A stretch of DNA of 64,000 bases, taken from positions 37,589,430 to 37,653,429 of the forward strand of contig CM056588.1 in the NCBI GenBank assembly GCA_029721435.1. Direction: 5' to 3'. Of the stretch, positions 27,379 through 40,900 are shown one piece after another. Below the pieces are notes generated by a model. That model saw nothing but the letters and a program-made list of their open reading frames with translations. It was not told where the DNA came from and made no database searches. This DNA comes from Gymnothorax reevesii. Its lineage: Eukaryota; Chordata; Actinopteri; Anguilliformes; Muraenidae. The stretch's first letter is position 1. Each line of letters begins with the position of its first letter. Position numbers and translations under genes: made by a program.

Positions 27379-30300
27379 AGCGTGTGTGAGCATGTGTGCG
27401 TGTGTGCGTGTGAAAGAGAGAGGGGGAGAGACCCCTTTTTCACCAGCGCGGAACGATGTTGAACCGTTCCGAGCCCTTCTTATAAATGGCTTCAGAGCCC
27501 AAGACATTAGTTCACATTTTGAAACCGAAACCAGTGGGATCTGAATCGGGAATCCCAATGACATCATGGCTGGGCAACATTTTTAGTTCAGATCACTTAA
27601 AATTGGTGGGAATTTGAGCCGGTTTGCATAACTGATTTAATGCCCAATTTATCTGGTCAAAAACTGTGTTTGTGTGTTTGTGTGTTCGCGATGTTTCTTG
27701 TGGAGATGGATCTCTTTCAGAAGTATGTTATATATTACAATTATGGCAGTGGCAGGGTATTTTTATTTTTTTATTTATTTTTAATTTAATCCTTATTTAA
27801 CCAGGGGAGTCCCTTTGAGATCAAAATCTCTTTTTCACGGGAGCCCTGGGGGTTGAGGTGGGGAGGGAGAGGGCAATTTGCACAGCCAATTAGATGAGGG
27901 GATGATTAGGTGGCAGGTCAAAAGAGCCAGGTTGGGAATTTAGCCATGACACTAGGGTTTCATTTCATGGGTTTACCTAACCTGCACTACCTATTTCCCA
28001 TTCCCAGGATCTCAGTGCTGCTCTTCATCTGTAGTATGGGGGAGAAATGTTTTCATCCTGCACCCCACTCCCCCTTCTGAGTTAGGTTTTTGTTCAGTGC
28101 TGCCCCCCACCTCTGAGAAAGAGGTGTCACCTGTCACAGTCTTCGCAGTCTTGCCCTTGTCATTCTTTGTGCTTGTTTATTGAGCTCATTCCACATCATC
28201 ATGCTCAAAATATTCATCCTGCTCATCCCACGCTCACCCGCAGTGTCTCCGTTAATCCAAGGCTCTGGCACTTCTGACTCGTGGATGTGTCGTTTGAGGT
28301 GGAAATGAATGTTATACCTCTCGGCAGCCTCTTCCATTCAGAGGAAATGCACCCAGTCAGCCCTGATGTGCTCCCAAGCGCCCCCTGCTGGGAAGAGCTC
28401 GCTATCGCACACTGTGATCTGGTGGTTGCACCATTCACTCCTGGGCAAAACAATTTGGCCAAATTGGGCAATCTTTACTGCAGTTAAGCATGGAGGAAGA
28501 GGTTTAGGAACAGCTTTTGAAGCCTTGAGAGATTATTTGGTCTCAGATTAAAACAGCAACTAATTGGCAAATGTTTTTCAAGTACTTGTCTTCTATTTGA
28601 AGGCATTAACATTGATTAGAACAACATTGACTCTTCAGTGAGGTCACCGTCAAGGTGTAAAGAAATCAAAGGCTAAAGCCGTTGTCTTTTTTAATTCTTG
28701 TTAACTTCCTGACCAATGATTTGTTGATCAGACCATTAAAAGCTTCATATTTATCCAGTGTGCTTTTGCCCAGGAATGTTGATGCAGTTCTCTGCTTTGA
28801 TGTTGTGAGGCATTCGCACAGTGTGAGACTGATTGGCGTGAAAGACTTACTTCTGTCTCGCGCTCCCCCGTCTGACTTTCGACGCGTGTGAGATTGTGAT
28901 GCAGCGGTTTTCAACCTCGTGCAGAAAGGGCTGGAGTGAGATCTGGCTTTCATTCTGCCTAAGCAGTAGGACCTAATTCCTCTAATTAATGCCCATGCAC
29001 TTCAATGAAGACCGAGATCAGTGGCAGGGCTACCTGGAGTGTAACTGATTGGTTGAAATGAAAGCCTGCACTCACATACCAGTCCATTCTGGATGAGGTT
29101 TAAAATGCATGTTCTGACTGTATATATTATGGATTTTTTTGGTGTTGTTGCTTAACCCTTTCAGTACTGATTACAGTAATATGAATCTGAATTATCCATT
29201 GGGTATGTATTTTCATTTCGGTAACTATTACACAGAATTTGCCCAAATGCAAGGGTTTCTGGGACTCAAATGTCCCAACAGGATATTTGGAAATATTGCG
29301 GGACATTTGTGTCCCGTTGGTCCTGAAAGAGTTAAGGATGGAGCAGGACATCAGTTTTTTGCTCTCTGTTAGCTTTATGGTTTGGTGGCAGAAGTTGGTG
29401 TTTTGGTGTTTTCATCTGACGTCTGGTATCAGTTCCTTTGTATTCATTCATGGATTTGAAAAGCTAGTACTGTGTTAACGTAACTGCTCCGTATCCTTGG
29501 AAACGGCAGAACTGAACCGTTGTGACCTTTCTGTGGAGCTCATTACATTCGTATGTCGGGTATTATTAAAAATGCGTCATTGAGCTGTTATTTACACAGG
29601 ACTTTCAATTGGTTGTTATATTCAGCAGCAGGTTAGGTCTTGTTTTTGCTGACTGCTAAGGTATATTAAGTGTGCTCTTTTCGGTCATTTGTTACTCCTG
29701 AGAAAGCAAAGGATATTTCATTTAGAAAGCTTCAGCGGTGGTTGTAGTGCTTGCTGACTTCCGAACACAGTCACATTTCCAAAACAAGGTTTTCGCTTGT
29801 GATTCAGTATTTGACTCTGTGGATGAATTCTGGTGGACAATACACAGTGGTTAAATAAAGGTCAACTAACCAGCTAGCACTGCTATAGTGCCCTTATGTC
29901 ACAGCGTGCTCCTTGCCAACACCCTGCGAAACTATGGACTGACATACATTAGCCTGCTAACATTAGCGTATGTTTTGACTCCACTTGGTCTCTTAAACTT
30001 TTAGCTATGTGGCTTATCTTTGGTAGATTAGCCTGGAGTCTCATGCAGGGTGGCTAATAGACACCCAACAAATGTCAGTGCAGGTGCCCCCCACCCCCAA
30101 AGACTGATTCAATCAATTAATTAATTAATTACAGTCTGCAATTAAATAGATTAGTAGAGCAGGTGCCTTAATTTTGCGCTCAAAGAAAAACCTGCACCTA
30201 TATCAGCCATTTTAAGATAAGATTTTACCTGTGATATGTTATTCCCTGTGACTCACTCAGCTATTGTCTGATTGGTCCATTCAGAGGTAAATCCACTGCT

Positions 30301-33300
30301 CCTGCTGCGGAGTGAATCTCTGAAAATTATGGTGGACAAATGGCTACATGATCTACCACAGGCTGAGGCCATTTCTCCACTTTTGAGTGTGAAGATGTGA
30401 TGTCTGTGTGTGGTGAATATGTATGCTTGAGGGAGATTGTGTGTGTGTGTGTGTGTTTGTGTGAACGAAGGACCATGAATGCAAGTCAATACCATCTCCT
30501 CACAAGTATAGCTGCACAAATGAGTGTGTGTAAGCGAGAGGGAGACAAAAAAGGACTTTTGTTTGTGGAAATGTACTCAGAACGGTAAATAATCTCCAGT
30601 CTAGACCAGGGCTGGAATTAGATGCTATCCTGCTGCTCCCATCTCCTCAGCTTTAACCTGTGTTTATCTCCCAGCACACTGTTACAGCTTCCTGAGCAGA
30701 ATATCACTATATCAGTACGCCCCAGCACGCACACTCACTCTCACGAAATACACACACACACACACACACGCACTCTCTCAAACTGGTACATTTGCACACT
30801 CTCACGCACAAACTCTCCCACTCACAAAAATTCACATACAGACCGTCAGACTCTCACACACACAAAAGCGCGCGCGAGCACACACACACACACACACAGG
30901 CACTCGTACATGCACTCAATTCGGGAAACTTGCAAAGATCTCATGAAAGACCTTTGCTGCCTCACACGACCAACCTTATCGGCACAGCAGCTCAGCAGGG
31001 GGACCCACGTGGGGGTTTTTGATGTGAGGGATCCATGGATGAATTTAGGAGGGATCTAATGCATCGCGATTCTCCATATGTCAGAGGAATAACACACTCA
31101 GACATGTACACGTATGTGCAAACACTCATTACCGTAAAAAAGAGCAGGATTTTTCCGTAATTCATTACCTGCTGAAGAAACGTTGCGCAGCAGTAGAGGC
31201 GTATGGAGCGTGCCAGCTTCTGAAAGAGTGAGATTAACCTCCGTCACTCCCCGCCGCTCGCTGGACCGACTCTCTCTCAGTGCAGTGTTGTGGCTCCCTC
31301 TGTTTCTCTTCATACAGGTGCACAGGGGCAGTACACCAGCCTGCGAATCACCTCAGCCTTACTCACAGGTGTTGTGGTGTTCATTTAAACCCTAATGAGC
31401 AGGTAAAGCAGCTCTGTCAGCAACTGAAGCATATGCCAGAAATTCAGTTTTACAAAAAGGTTTTTGGTGGTTATTATGGCGGGGGGCTTCAACCTTAGAT
31501 TCTGAAGGGCAGTCATTCCTGTGTGTTTGGATTTGTTCCTGCACATAATTGCTTAAGTGAAGTCCTTGGTTGGCTGAGGATGTCTCTACATCTCAATTAA
31601 TGAGGCCTGACTTGGCTGCAGATAGAATGGCAATTGAGAAAACCCGGAGACATTTTGGCTGGAGACCTGGAGTTTGAGACCTCTGCTGCATACGCTAATC
31701 GTTTTACGACATGCTCTGACACAGGAGTCTGTTCAGAGGAGCGGTGTCTTTAACTCCGTTGTGCTATCCTCCGGGGAGTAAGTGTCGTTTTGACCTTTTA
31801 GCAATTTCTGGGCACATCTCTGAAAGTAGCCGAGAGCTAGAGATGAAAAATGTAATCTTTGCTGGAAACCTTCTCAGAGAACAGAAGACATGTTATTTGT
31901 GTTTAATATAGAGATATGTGCTCGGTGTTGGGATATTTTCCACCGGAAAGATGTTGGGACTCGGAAGCTTAGTTTTCGTGAGAGGCCGTCAGGCAGAGTG
32001 AAAGTACAGGTCTCTCTGCTGTTTCTGCTCTCAGTGTGGCAGCTCTGCCCTGCTGGAGTATCTGACGAAGCACCTCAAGCGAGCCGAAAAGCCTGAGAGA
32101 CAGGGGAGTTTGTGATCGCAACCCGATTATATCTTCCTCATGGAGAAGAGATAAAGCTCACTGACTGGATTTCTAGATTTTAAAATTGTTATCTGACAAA
32201 GCATGTACGCAGCCCATGAGACACCTCGGCAGTTGCTGGCTAAGAGAGACAATGATGGGGGCCGGGAATTTTATTGGCAGTAAACGATATTCATGCGGTA
32301 AATAAAACAATAACGTTGCAATAACTTTTGTTTTTATTGCTGGTGTACAGTGGGTGTGGGGTAAACGTTCAGCTTTCTTATATAGTTAGTCTTATTAAAA
32401 GTAGAATTTCTTCAACAGACTGTTAATGTCAGTAAATTGCGATTGAAAAGTGCCTGAAGATAAAATGTTCTTGTTGGTCAAGATTTGATTATGCAGGGAT
32501 TTTTTTTGGTCAGTGTCTTAGGCTGAACGGATTTGATTGGTCAGTGCCTAAAGATGGGAAGATTTGATTGGTCAGTGTCTGAAGATGGAAGGCTTTCATG
32601 AAATCAAACTGGAGGGAAATGATGCCAGTTTAGGTTCTGAAATCAAAATCAGCTACGCAGCAGTAGCAATCTCCTGCTTGTATCTTTTGTAGTGTTGTGT
32701 TCTTTTAGTTAAGTTTCAATTGTGATGTAGTTAATTAGTACCTCTGGCAGTGTGTAACGCTCTTATTTCCTTATCTCACGTTATTGGCCAAGATAAATCT
32801 GAAGGTGTAAAGGTCATTTCTGCACAATGAACATCATATGTGGGTCACAGAGAGATTCAGCTTAATTTAGCATTTTCCCGAGCTTTATTATATCCCTGGA
32901 CGACGAGTCGGGGACACTGTGGATCAGCAATTGTTACTCTGCATCTGCTGCCGTGTCATAGAGATTTCCTGTGAACGCTCTACAAGTCACTGTACTTTAT
33001 TGATTCATTGTGTATTTGGCATGGAACTTGTCTGTGGTGAGGTCACGAAGCCCATTGATTTTGGGAGTGATTACTTTAGGGTGTCCGGGATATACATACC
33101 TGTGGGCTACCGACTGTCTGGTTTATTTTCTTTTTGCTTAGAACTGTTTTATTATTATTATTTTTATTTATGTATTATTTTTTTTAAAAAACTGTGCTGC
33201 ATTTCAGGCACCGTTGGAATACAAAGTAAATTCATTCTTAACTCCACACTGCAACTTCATCACATTTTGCCTCCAGCCAATGGGCTCTGGTCTTACATCG

Positions 33301-36300
33301 GCCCAGCCAATGGGCTCTCATTTTACCTTGATCTAGTTAACGGGCTGTGCTCTTACTGTGTACATGGGCTCAGCCGATTGGCTCTGCTCTGAGATGCGCT
33401 GAGAGTACGCTCCGCACCGCAGCAGAAATGTGATTTTGTTTAAATGACCTGCTGTGCTTTGATTATCTCTGGCAATACAGGACTGGAAAAAATAATTATT
33501 GTGGAGATGAGAAGGTCAGTGTGGGAGTGTGTGGGTGAAGGTGGTGAGCGGTGTGTACTGTATACAAAAACGGCACGGTTATCAGCTGTGCATACAAACA
33601 TCCTCGCATTCTTATTTATCCTTGAATGCTCCTTCCTGTGTCTGCCTCGCTTATGTAAGACAAAAAAGCAACGCTCCTGGTTTCACCCACGCTGCTGTTA
33701 GGACTTCAGGGTATCTTCTTCACCCCTGACCCCTGACCTCTGACCCGTTTGGTGTTTTTCCTCAGGTGAGAAGGGCAGTCTCACTCACGGCTCCGTCGTG
33801 GATGGGAGGTTCGAGGGCTTCATCCGGACCCACAAGGGAACGTACTACGTGGAGCCCTCGGAACGGTACCTGAAGGACCAGAACGCTCCGTTCCACTCCG
33901 TTATCTACCACGAGGAGGACATCGGTGAGTCTGTGCTCCTGCTCGTTTGAGCGCTTACGTCACCTCCAATGTGTCCTGCAGGAGCTCCCCCTTCAGACTT
34001 CGAAAGCTTTAATTATGAAACATCACTCATTCAAGTGCACTTGATTGGATGTTGAAGGGAAAACGGTGAAATGCAGCGGGACAAAATGCCAAAAACACAG
34101 CCGAAATAGAGGATTATTTAATTGATTTATCTAAACTACAATTACGAAAGAATCCATACAGGAGATGAATATTCATTTGAATTTGTGTTTCTGCCTAAAA
34201 GAGGTCTAAGCAGCAGCATTATATGCAAGATGAGAATACAAACAGATTTCTCTAGGGAATTGCAGGTGTGACGTTCACAAAAAAATGGCAAAATTATTCA
34301 CCGCGGCAAAGGGACAAGTGTGGAAGAAGATTATAGCAATATGTGCCAGACCCAAAAAAAAACTGCTGAAGAGAACCACGGCCTCAAGTCAAAGCTCTCT
34401 GTCAGGGACGGGAAGCCATTTTGTTCGATAGTTGCGAATAACCACCAAACTCTGGATCTAAAAATCAGCAGAGAATCAAGTTATTTGGCCCGGCGTTGCT
34501 GAAAATGATCAAGCGATTCCAGTGGTCATGGTAGATACTCAAGACATGCGCCCGCGTCTTTTCAATAAGTGTCTCTTTAGCAACGTAATGTTGAGCGTGC
34601 AGTAAGATTTTCTTGTCTCCGGTTGTGGCCATCTTCGTCAGTGTCGCTTTAATTCCATCTGAGGGGCTATTAATGCTTTTGCTGTCAAGCGTGGTTCTCT
34701 TCCAGCCTTAATTGTCTCATCATTAATCGCATAGATTGAAATAACTGGCATTTAGAGCACGACTAGGATACTCTGTCTGAATGTCTTTCACTCTCTCTCT
34801 GTCCCTTCATTTGGTTTTTTATGCTTACCTGCTTCATATTATTTCGGTTAATGACTTGATATACGCTCGTGCTAAATTCAGTAGCGTCATGTAAAAATTC
34901 AGGTAAGACGTCTGTTAATGTGAAGCAGAGAACGCAGAAGACACATTCCCCCTATTCGATCAGGTTTCCGTTTTGTCTAATTAAATCAGTTTGAACATTT
35001 TGAGACTTTGCAGTCCCATTAGCTGGTGAGTCACCACATCTAGCCAAGATAAAAGCCAGCATGCAAATGTCTTGTTTTGATGAATTGCCCTGGTCTAGTC
35101 ACTGGGTAAAGATAGATAATTCGCGCTTTAGCACCCCCATCTGGTGAGTAAATGATATCACAATGTATATATTATTTGCGTACTGGAGGTCTGCTCTTGT
35201 CCTCATGTTTGTGCTTACGTTATTGATAATGATCATCATTTTATGTTGTAAAACCCGAGCACTTTGCTTTAGAAACGTAGTGAATGGCTCAAGTGGTCTC
35301 TGGTGTGACGGCAAAATATTCAATGTGAGTAAATGGTGTCAGTCCTCAGAATAAATTAGCACAGAATGGAAGTTGGCAGAGGGTTGCACTTTAATTCCCA
35401 CAGTTCGTTAGTCCTGTTTATGCGGCTAAAGCTGGAGCAGTTTAATCACTTTTAAAACCCACTTTACTACCAGATTTATGGCCCTGATTGTGGAGGGCAC
35501 ATCTACAAGAGTAATTAGAGGTTGGTTTAGTCACTGATTGTGAATTAATAAATTTATCAGCATCTCCTCCTGAGGACCTGCAATTCTTTATTTCAGCGAA
35601 TTCCAGTTGCTCAGAGGAATCTCTGATTTTAATCTCAACAACCATGAATTCTACAAGGCTGAAGCACGGCGCTCAGATGGATATTTAATAAAAATAAATG
35701 ACACGCTTGAAAGTATTTTCACTGCAGCTTTTCTAGATGCGCAAATGCTGTCAAAAATGTTCTAAAATGCCCTTTTCTCTTGAGTCTGTGTAGGTTATCG
35801 GAGAAATCAATGCTGGCCCATGTACTGGATAGGAAGGCTTGGATTCTTTTGGCCTCCCGTTCATCAGAGTCCTTGATTGGCTAAAAACCTCTGAGAGAAT
35901 AAGATAGGGAGAGTGAGTCAGACAAAATGAACCAGACCTCTTCATCCTGTCCACCGTTTTGTCATCTGTCTCTCTTTACCACTCTCTGCCATTTGCCTTT
36001 GGGCACAGCTGTGTTCTTGCAGAGATAAAGTGGGCTGTTTTTGTTGCTTGGACGTGTAGGACATACGGCAAGTGATTAATGACACAGTCATGGTCCTGCT
36101 GTTCGGGGAGTCCACTGTCCACTCTGGTGCAGTGTTCTGGGCCAAACTGCCCCACGAACACTCACAGACATATACAGTTGCAATCAAAATTATTCGACCC
36201 CCTTTGCAAATTAGGTATACCGGCAAAATTTACAAACTTTAAGCTGGTTGCAATGAACAGATGAAACAACGACTATTGTTGTTGTTCAACGCAACAACTA

Positions 36301-37892
36301 TTACAAGCGCCTTCTTTTTCAACACAAAATGCCACTCTTAATGACTACTGCAGGCTCAAAATTACTCAATCCCTTCACTACAAGCATCTTTGATACTTAG
36401 TAGAGCACCCATTTGCCGCTATGACCTGCTGGAAATGCGATGCATAGGCAGATGCCAGCTTTTGGCAGCATTCTCAAGGAATCTTCGCTCAGTCCCCATG
36501 GACAATGGCCTCCAGTTAACTAATATTCTAGGGTTTGCATGCTGCAACTGTCTTCTCCAAATCCTACCAGAGATTTTTTATGGGGTTCAAGTGAGGCGAC
36601 TGTGATGGGCACTCTAAAATCTTCCCAGACTTCTTCTGAAACCAAGCCTTGGTGGATGTTGAGGTATGCTTAGGATCATTGTCCTGTTGGAATGTCCAAT
36701 GATGCCCAAGCATCAACTTCCCTATAGACAGCATGACATTTCCTCCTTGGATATCCTGGTACTTGACTGAATCCATCTTGCCCTCTACACTTTGGAGGCT
36801 TCAAATACCTGAGGAAGCAAGGCAGCCGCAGAGCATCAAAAAGCCCCCACAATTTTTCATTGCAGGGTGTACTTTTCAGCATATGCTTCTTTATTCCTCT
36901 TGCAGACATGCCACTGATTCAGAAGCCCGAAATATTCTAGTTTTGTTTCATCACTCCACAGAACAGTATCCTAAAACTTCTGTGGCTTATTTATGTGGTT
37001 TTGAGCATATTGGAGCTTGTGCTTTTGGATCAGTTGTTGTATATGTCTTGGAGTTTGGGGATGGAGACCTGTGTTTAGCATGCGCCCTACTGTGCAAACT
37101 GAAACCTCAGTGCCTCCTGCCTCCCAGTCTCCTGCTGCGGGTCTCCTGCAGTCACTCAAGGCTTTTTGACTACCCGTCTCCTCAGGAATCTGGTGACAGC
37201 CATTGAAAGCTTCCTGATTCTGCCACATCCTGGTACTGTAGCCACTCTTCCTTGAACTCTCAACTTGCAAACTATGCTTCCAACTTTATCTGTACAAACA
37301 TTCAGTGCCTGTGCTACCTTTTTGTATCCTTTTCCTTGTTTGTGATGGGCAATGATCTATTAGCTTTTTGGACAATTCTCTTGACAGCCATATTTTTAAC
37401 ATGCAATCAAATGTCACGACCAACATACCCCTGTGCCAGTGCAAGTATTTGATGTGCTCTATCTCAAGCAAACCTGATGCAACTAACTAAGCCCTTGATT
37501 AGCTGCATTAGGTGTGCTTGAGACAACACCTGATTTGCAAATATGCTCTTATGACAGATTCTCTTCGGGGGTTGAATAATCTTGAGACTGCAGTAGTCAT
37601 TAAAAATGCTGTTTTGTGTTCAATCTAGAGAAACCACTTGTCATATTAGTTGGGTTGAGCTATTGAAAATGTTATTGTTTAATCTGTTTCTCACAAACAG
37701 CTGAAAGTTCATAAATTTTGCCAGTAAATCCCGCGCACTCTCTTTCACACACACAATCACGCACGCACACTCTCTCACATACACATTCGCCGTCTATCTC
37801 ACGCCCACACATGCTGTGAGCATGCACATCTACACACACGCGCACACACACACACAGTCTCTCACACACACACACACACACACACACAGTCT

Positions 37893-37934
<42 letters not shown>

Positions 37935-40900
37935 CTCTCACACACATACACACACACACACTCACCATCTGAGGTTACCTGCCGCATGATAACTCATTAT
38001 CTCTTTTTGTTCCTGTTAATGAGCCAGAGTCGTTCATTAAGGAAGGCCCTGTTAGGGGAATGTGATCTTGGCCTATCCAATTTCAGGCCTTTTTTTTTTT
38101 TCCAAAACTGCCAAAAAAAATAGACCCAGAAAGTGTTATTGTGTGAATGTATTTATACTTATTATCACAGGCTTTTATAAAAGTGTGAGGTTTCAGCAGC
38201 AGTCTTGGGGTGGCGGTAATTTGAGTGAGGGGGGTCTGCATATTGCCCTGTGAAAGTATCCATTGGCTCTGCATGACCATCCCACAATCCCTTGTGTTTC
38301 TCAGTAAAGGCAGTGCTGGGCTGTGTCATACTGACCTGAGGCCAGCCTGTGCTACCATCACCAGTAAATCCAGGGCCTTTAAGACCGTGTTAATGTGTTA
38401 GCACCGGTTCAGAACAGTTACCTGTACATCTGTAAATTACATCACATCAGTGAAGCATTTCTCCAAACCTGACTAACAGTTGATCAGAGCTGGCAGGAGC
38501 CAATCTGAATCAATGAGGGGTTAGAGGTTTTGCTCAATGGCCTCGCAACAAAGGTCATGTTATTATTGTTCTAATGAATCACCCTTCAACCATCAGTCCC
38601 CTAACACCCCACAGTGGATGAACTATACTCAGCATTACGTGTTTTCGCAAGACCGGGGCTTCAATGCCTCGCTCAGGAAGGGCCAGTGTGGGTGCAGGCA
38701 TTCAATCCAACCAATCCGCCACATATCAGATTCTGCAACAGCAAAGACCCCAGGGTTTGATTAGTGGAAACAGATGTGTAATGGCTTGGCTGGAACAAAA
38801 GCCTGCACCCACTCCAGCCCTGTCCGGATAGAGAAGTTCTGGCCACTTGACTGAGTTTGTTCTCACAATTGAAGAGGAGCTGCTAAACCTGAACTCTCAG
38901 TCCACTCTGTACAGTAGCAGGCAGGGGCATCACCTGACAGGACATCCGGCGCAAACAAAGGCTTCAGCTTCAAACAAACGAACCACCCTTTAAAAGCGCT
39001 TTGTTTGAAGCTGAAGGAAAAAGCACCGTTTTCGGGTTCTTTGGAAGATTGTTTTCCAGACGAGTTCACGGTGGGGTCAGGGCGGTGGCATGTTGAATGT
39101 GGTTTGTTGTGCTATGGTACTTATCTCCGGTAAATCGGCGCTGCTTGCTGACCCTGGGAGAATGGCCTGTGACGGGTCTGTTGGCTGGGGTAGGTGTCAG
39201 AGCCAGGGCTCCGCACCACTGTTTAACTGTCTCGTTCCATGGGTCTGGTAAGCAGTTGTATTATTAGTGAGGAAGGATATTAGCAGGCGAGGGACGGCCA
39301 GACCATTGTGCTAATCTGCAGCTGGATGCTGCCTGTTTAAACACAGATTCTTCACACAGATTCACTCAGTAGCGCATCCCGTCCGCTTGCTGTCTAAGGA
39401 GTGACATCACGCCTGTACGCTGGTGCTGCCGAGCTGCATTACTGCAGATCTACTGTCCTTTCTGTGTTTTCATATTGACCCAATGTTGGCGGATCTGATT
39501 GTACTTATTTGCCGCTCGGTGAGATCTCTGGCTGCTGAATGAGGTGTGCTTTGTTGGGCTGAAGTCAGAACCTACTGGACTGTGAATCTTCAGGAACAGG
39601 ACTGAGCAGCCCTGCACTGTGATCAGAGCTAGGCAATGAAGTAGCAAAATGTGATGTGGGACAATGGGTGGAGCAGGAGTGGTACCAGATCAGGAATGTA
39701 CCACGGACCTACCACAAAGTTTAAAGTTCACTTGCTGTATCACTGATCACATAGACTTCACAAGGAAATTAATAGGATGCATCGACTTGATGGAATCATT
39801 TGGTCAGAAGTGCGCTTTAGACTGCGGCCAGTACCACAGTGTCTCACCTGGCCGATGCAGCTATGACCTGCAGGGGGCGGTAAAAACCTTTGATATATTT
39901 TCTTAAAACTACAGGGAATCTGCACCTGTGATACAAGCGCGAGGCAAGAGGCTGCATCAGCCCATCAGGAAAAAATCCTGTATCACCCGTATCTGCCCAC
40001 CGGGCAAAGTCCCGTATCAGTGACAACAACCATTACCATAGCAACAGTCACAAGCGTCGTTGGCTACAATCGCTGCAGACACTGATAAGACACTGCAATG
40101 GCAGAGAGACTCATGAATTCCTTAGCGGCTGAAATTTCTGAACTGGACTATGCTATAGAGAAGGAACTTGATTCAGAATTATTTGTCAACAGTATGTGTA
40201 ATGCTGCGTTTTGCAGCAATATTGGTGCGAAGGGCTATAGTAAAACATGTCATTACCTTAAAGGAGATATCACGTTTCTGTGCTAGCTAGCTAATTAGCC
40301 ATTCCATTGACTTGAATACACTGCTGTCTGAAGGCAAATTCTAGTGCTACAGGCCTGTAATGATGATAATAATAACCTGAAATAAATTCTTTGTATAAAA
40401 TGCATCATTAATTATGGTCAAAATTGGTATAGATAAATAGAACATCATATGGGCTCTCAGGTTGATACAGCGTGCAGTATGAAAATGCCCATATGATATT
40501 CTCTATTTATTTCGCCCTCACTGAAAGCCCTTTGAAAAGCACTTAATTGCAGCACGCTTAATTATCTAATTTCATCTGCTTCCACCTGAGAACACGAGAG
40601 ATTTGTGTAATGAGATGATGAAATGCTTCCAGGTGTTATCTCATTTTTAATAATCCCAGTGGCCCTATAATCAGAGCTGCCCAGATCTCCACATCACCAA
40701 TATTTCATGTCTGCATCTTCACCACGGACAGATTGCTCTACAAAAACCCTCTGTCCCATAGACGGTATAAAAAGATGGACGCAGGACCCGGGTCTGAAAA
40801 GTGAAGCCAATGTGGAAATTTGTAAAAATTGCATTCTTTTTAATGGCCAGCAGATGGCAACTTCTGTGGTCGCAGAAAGAAGTTCTATGCTATAGAAGTC

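Larger units (their letters stand above)
27159..33765 (+). other. adam10 intron 3
   Basis: 6.6 kb with gtgagt donor and ttttcctcag acceptor. Contains TG and AC arrays, the tail of a SINE on the minus strand, foldback repeats, and a short TTAA run near 30115. No other exon was recognised. Confidence 0.85.

Noticed and set aside
36564..37270. Transposase-like frames as host genes
   Set aside because: They lie within a Tc1 element with inverted ends and are broken into short pieces.
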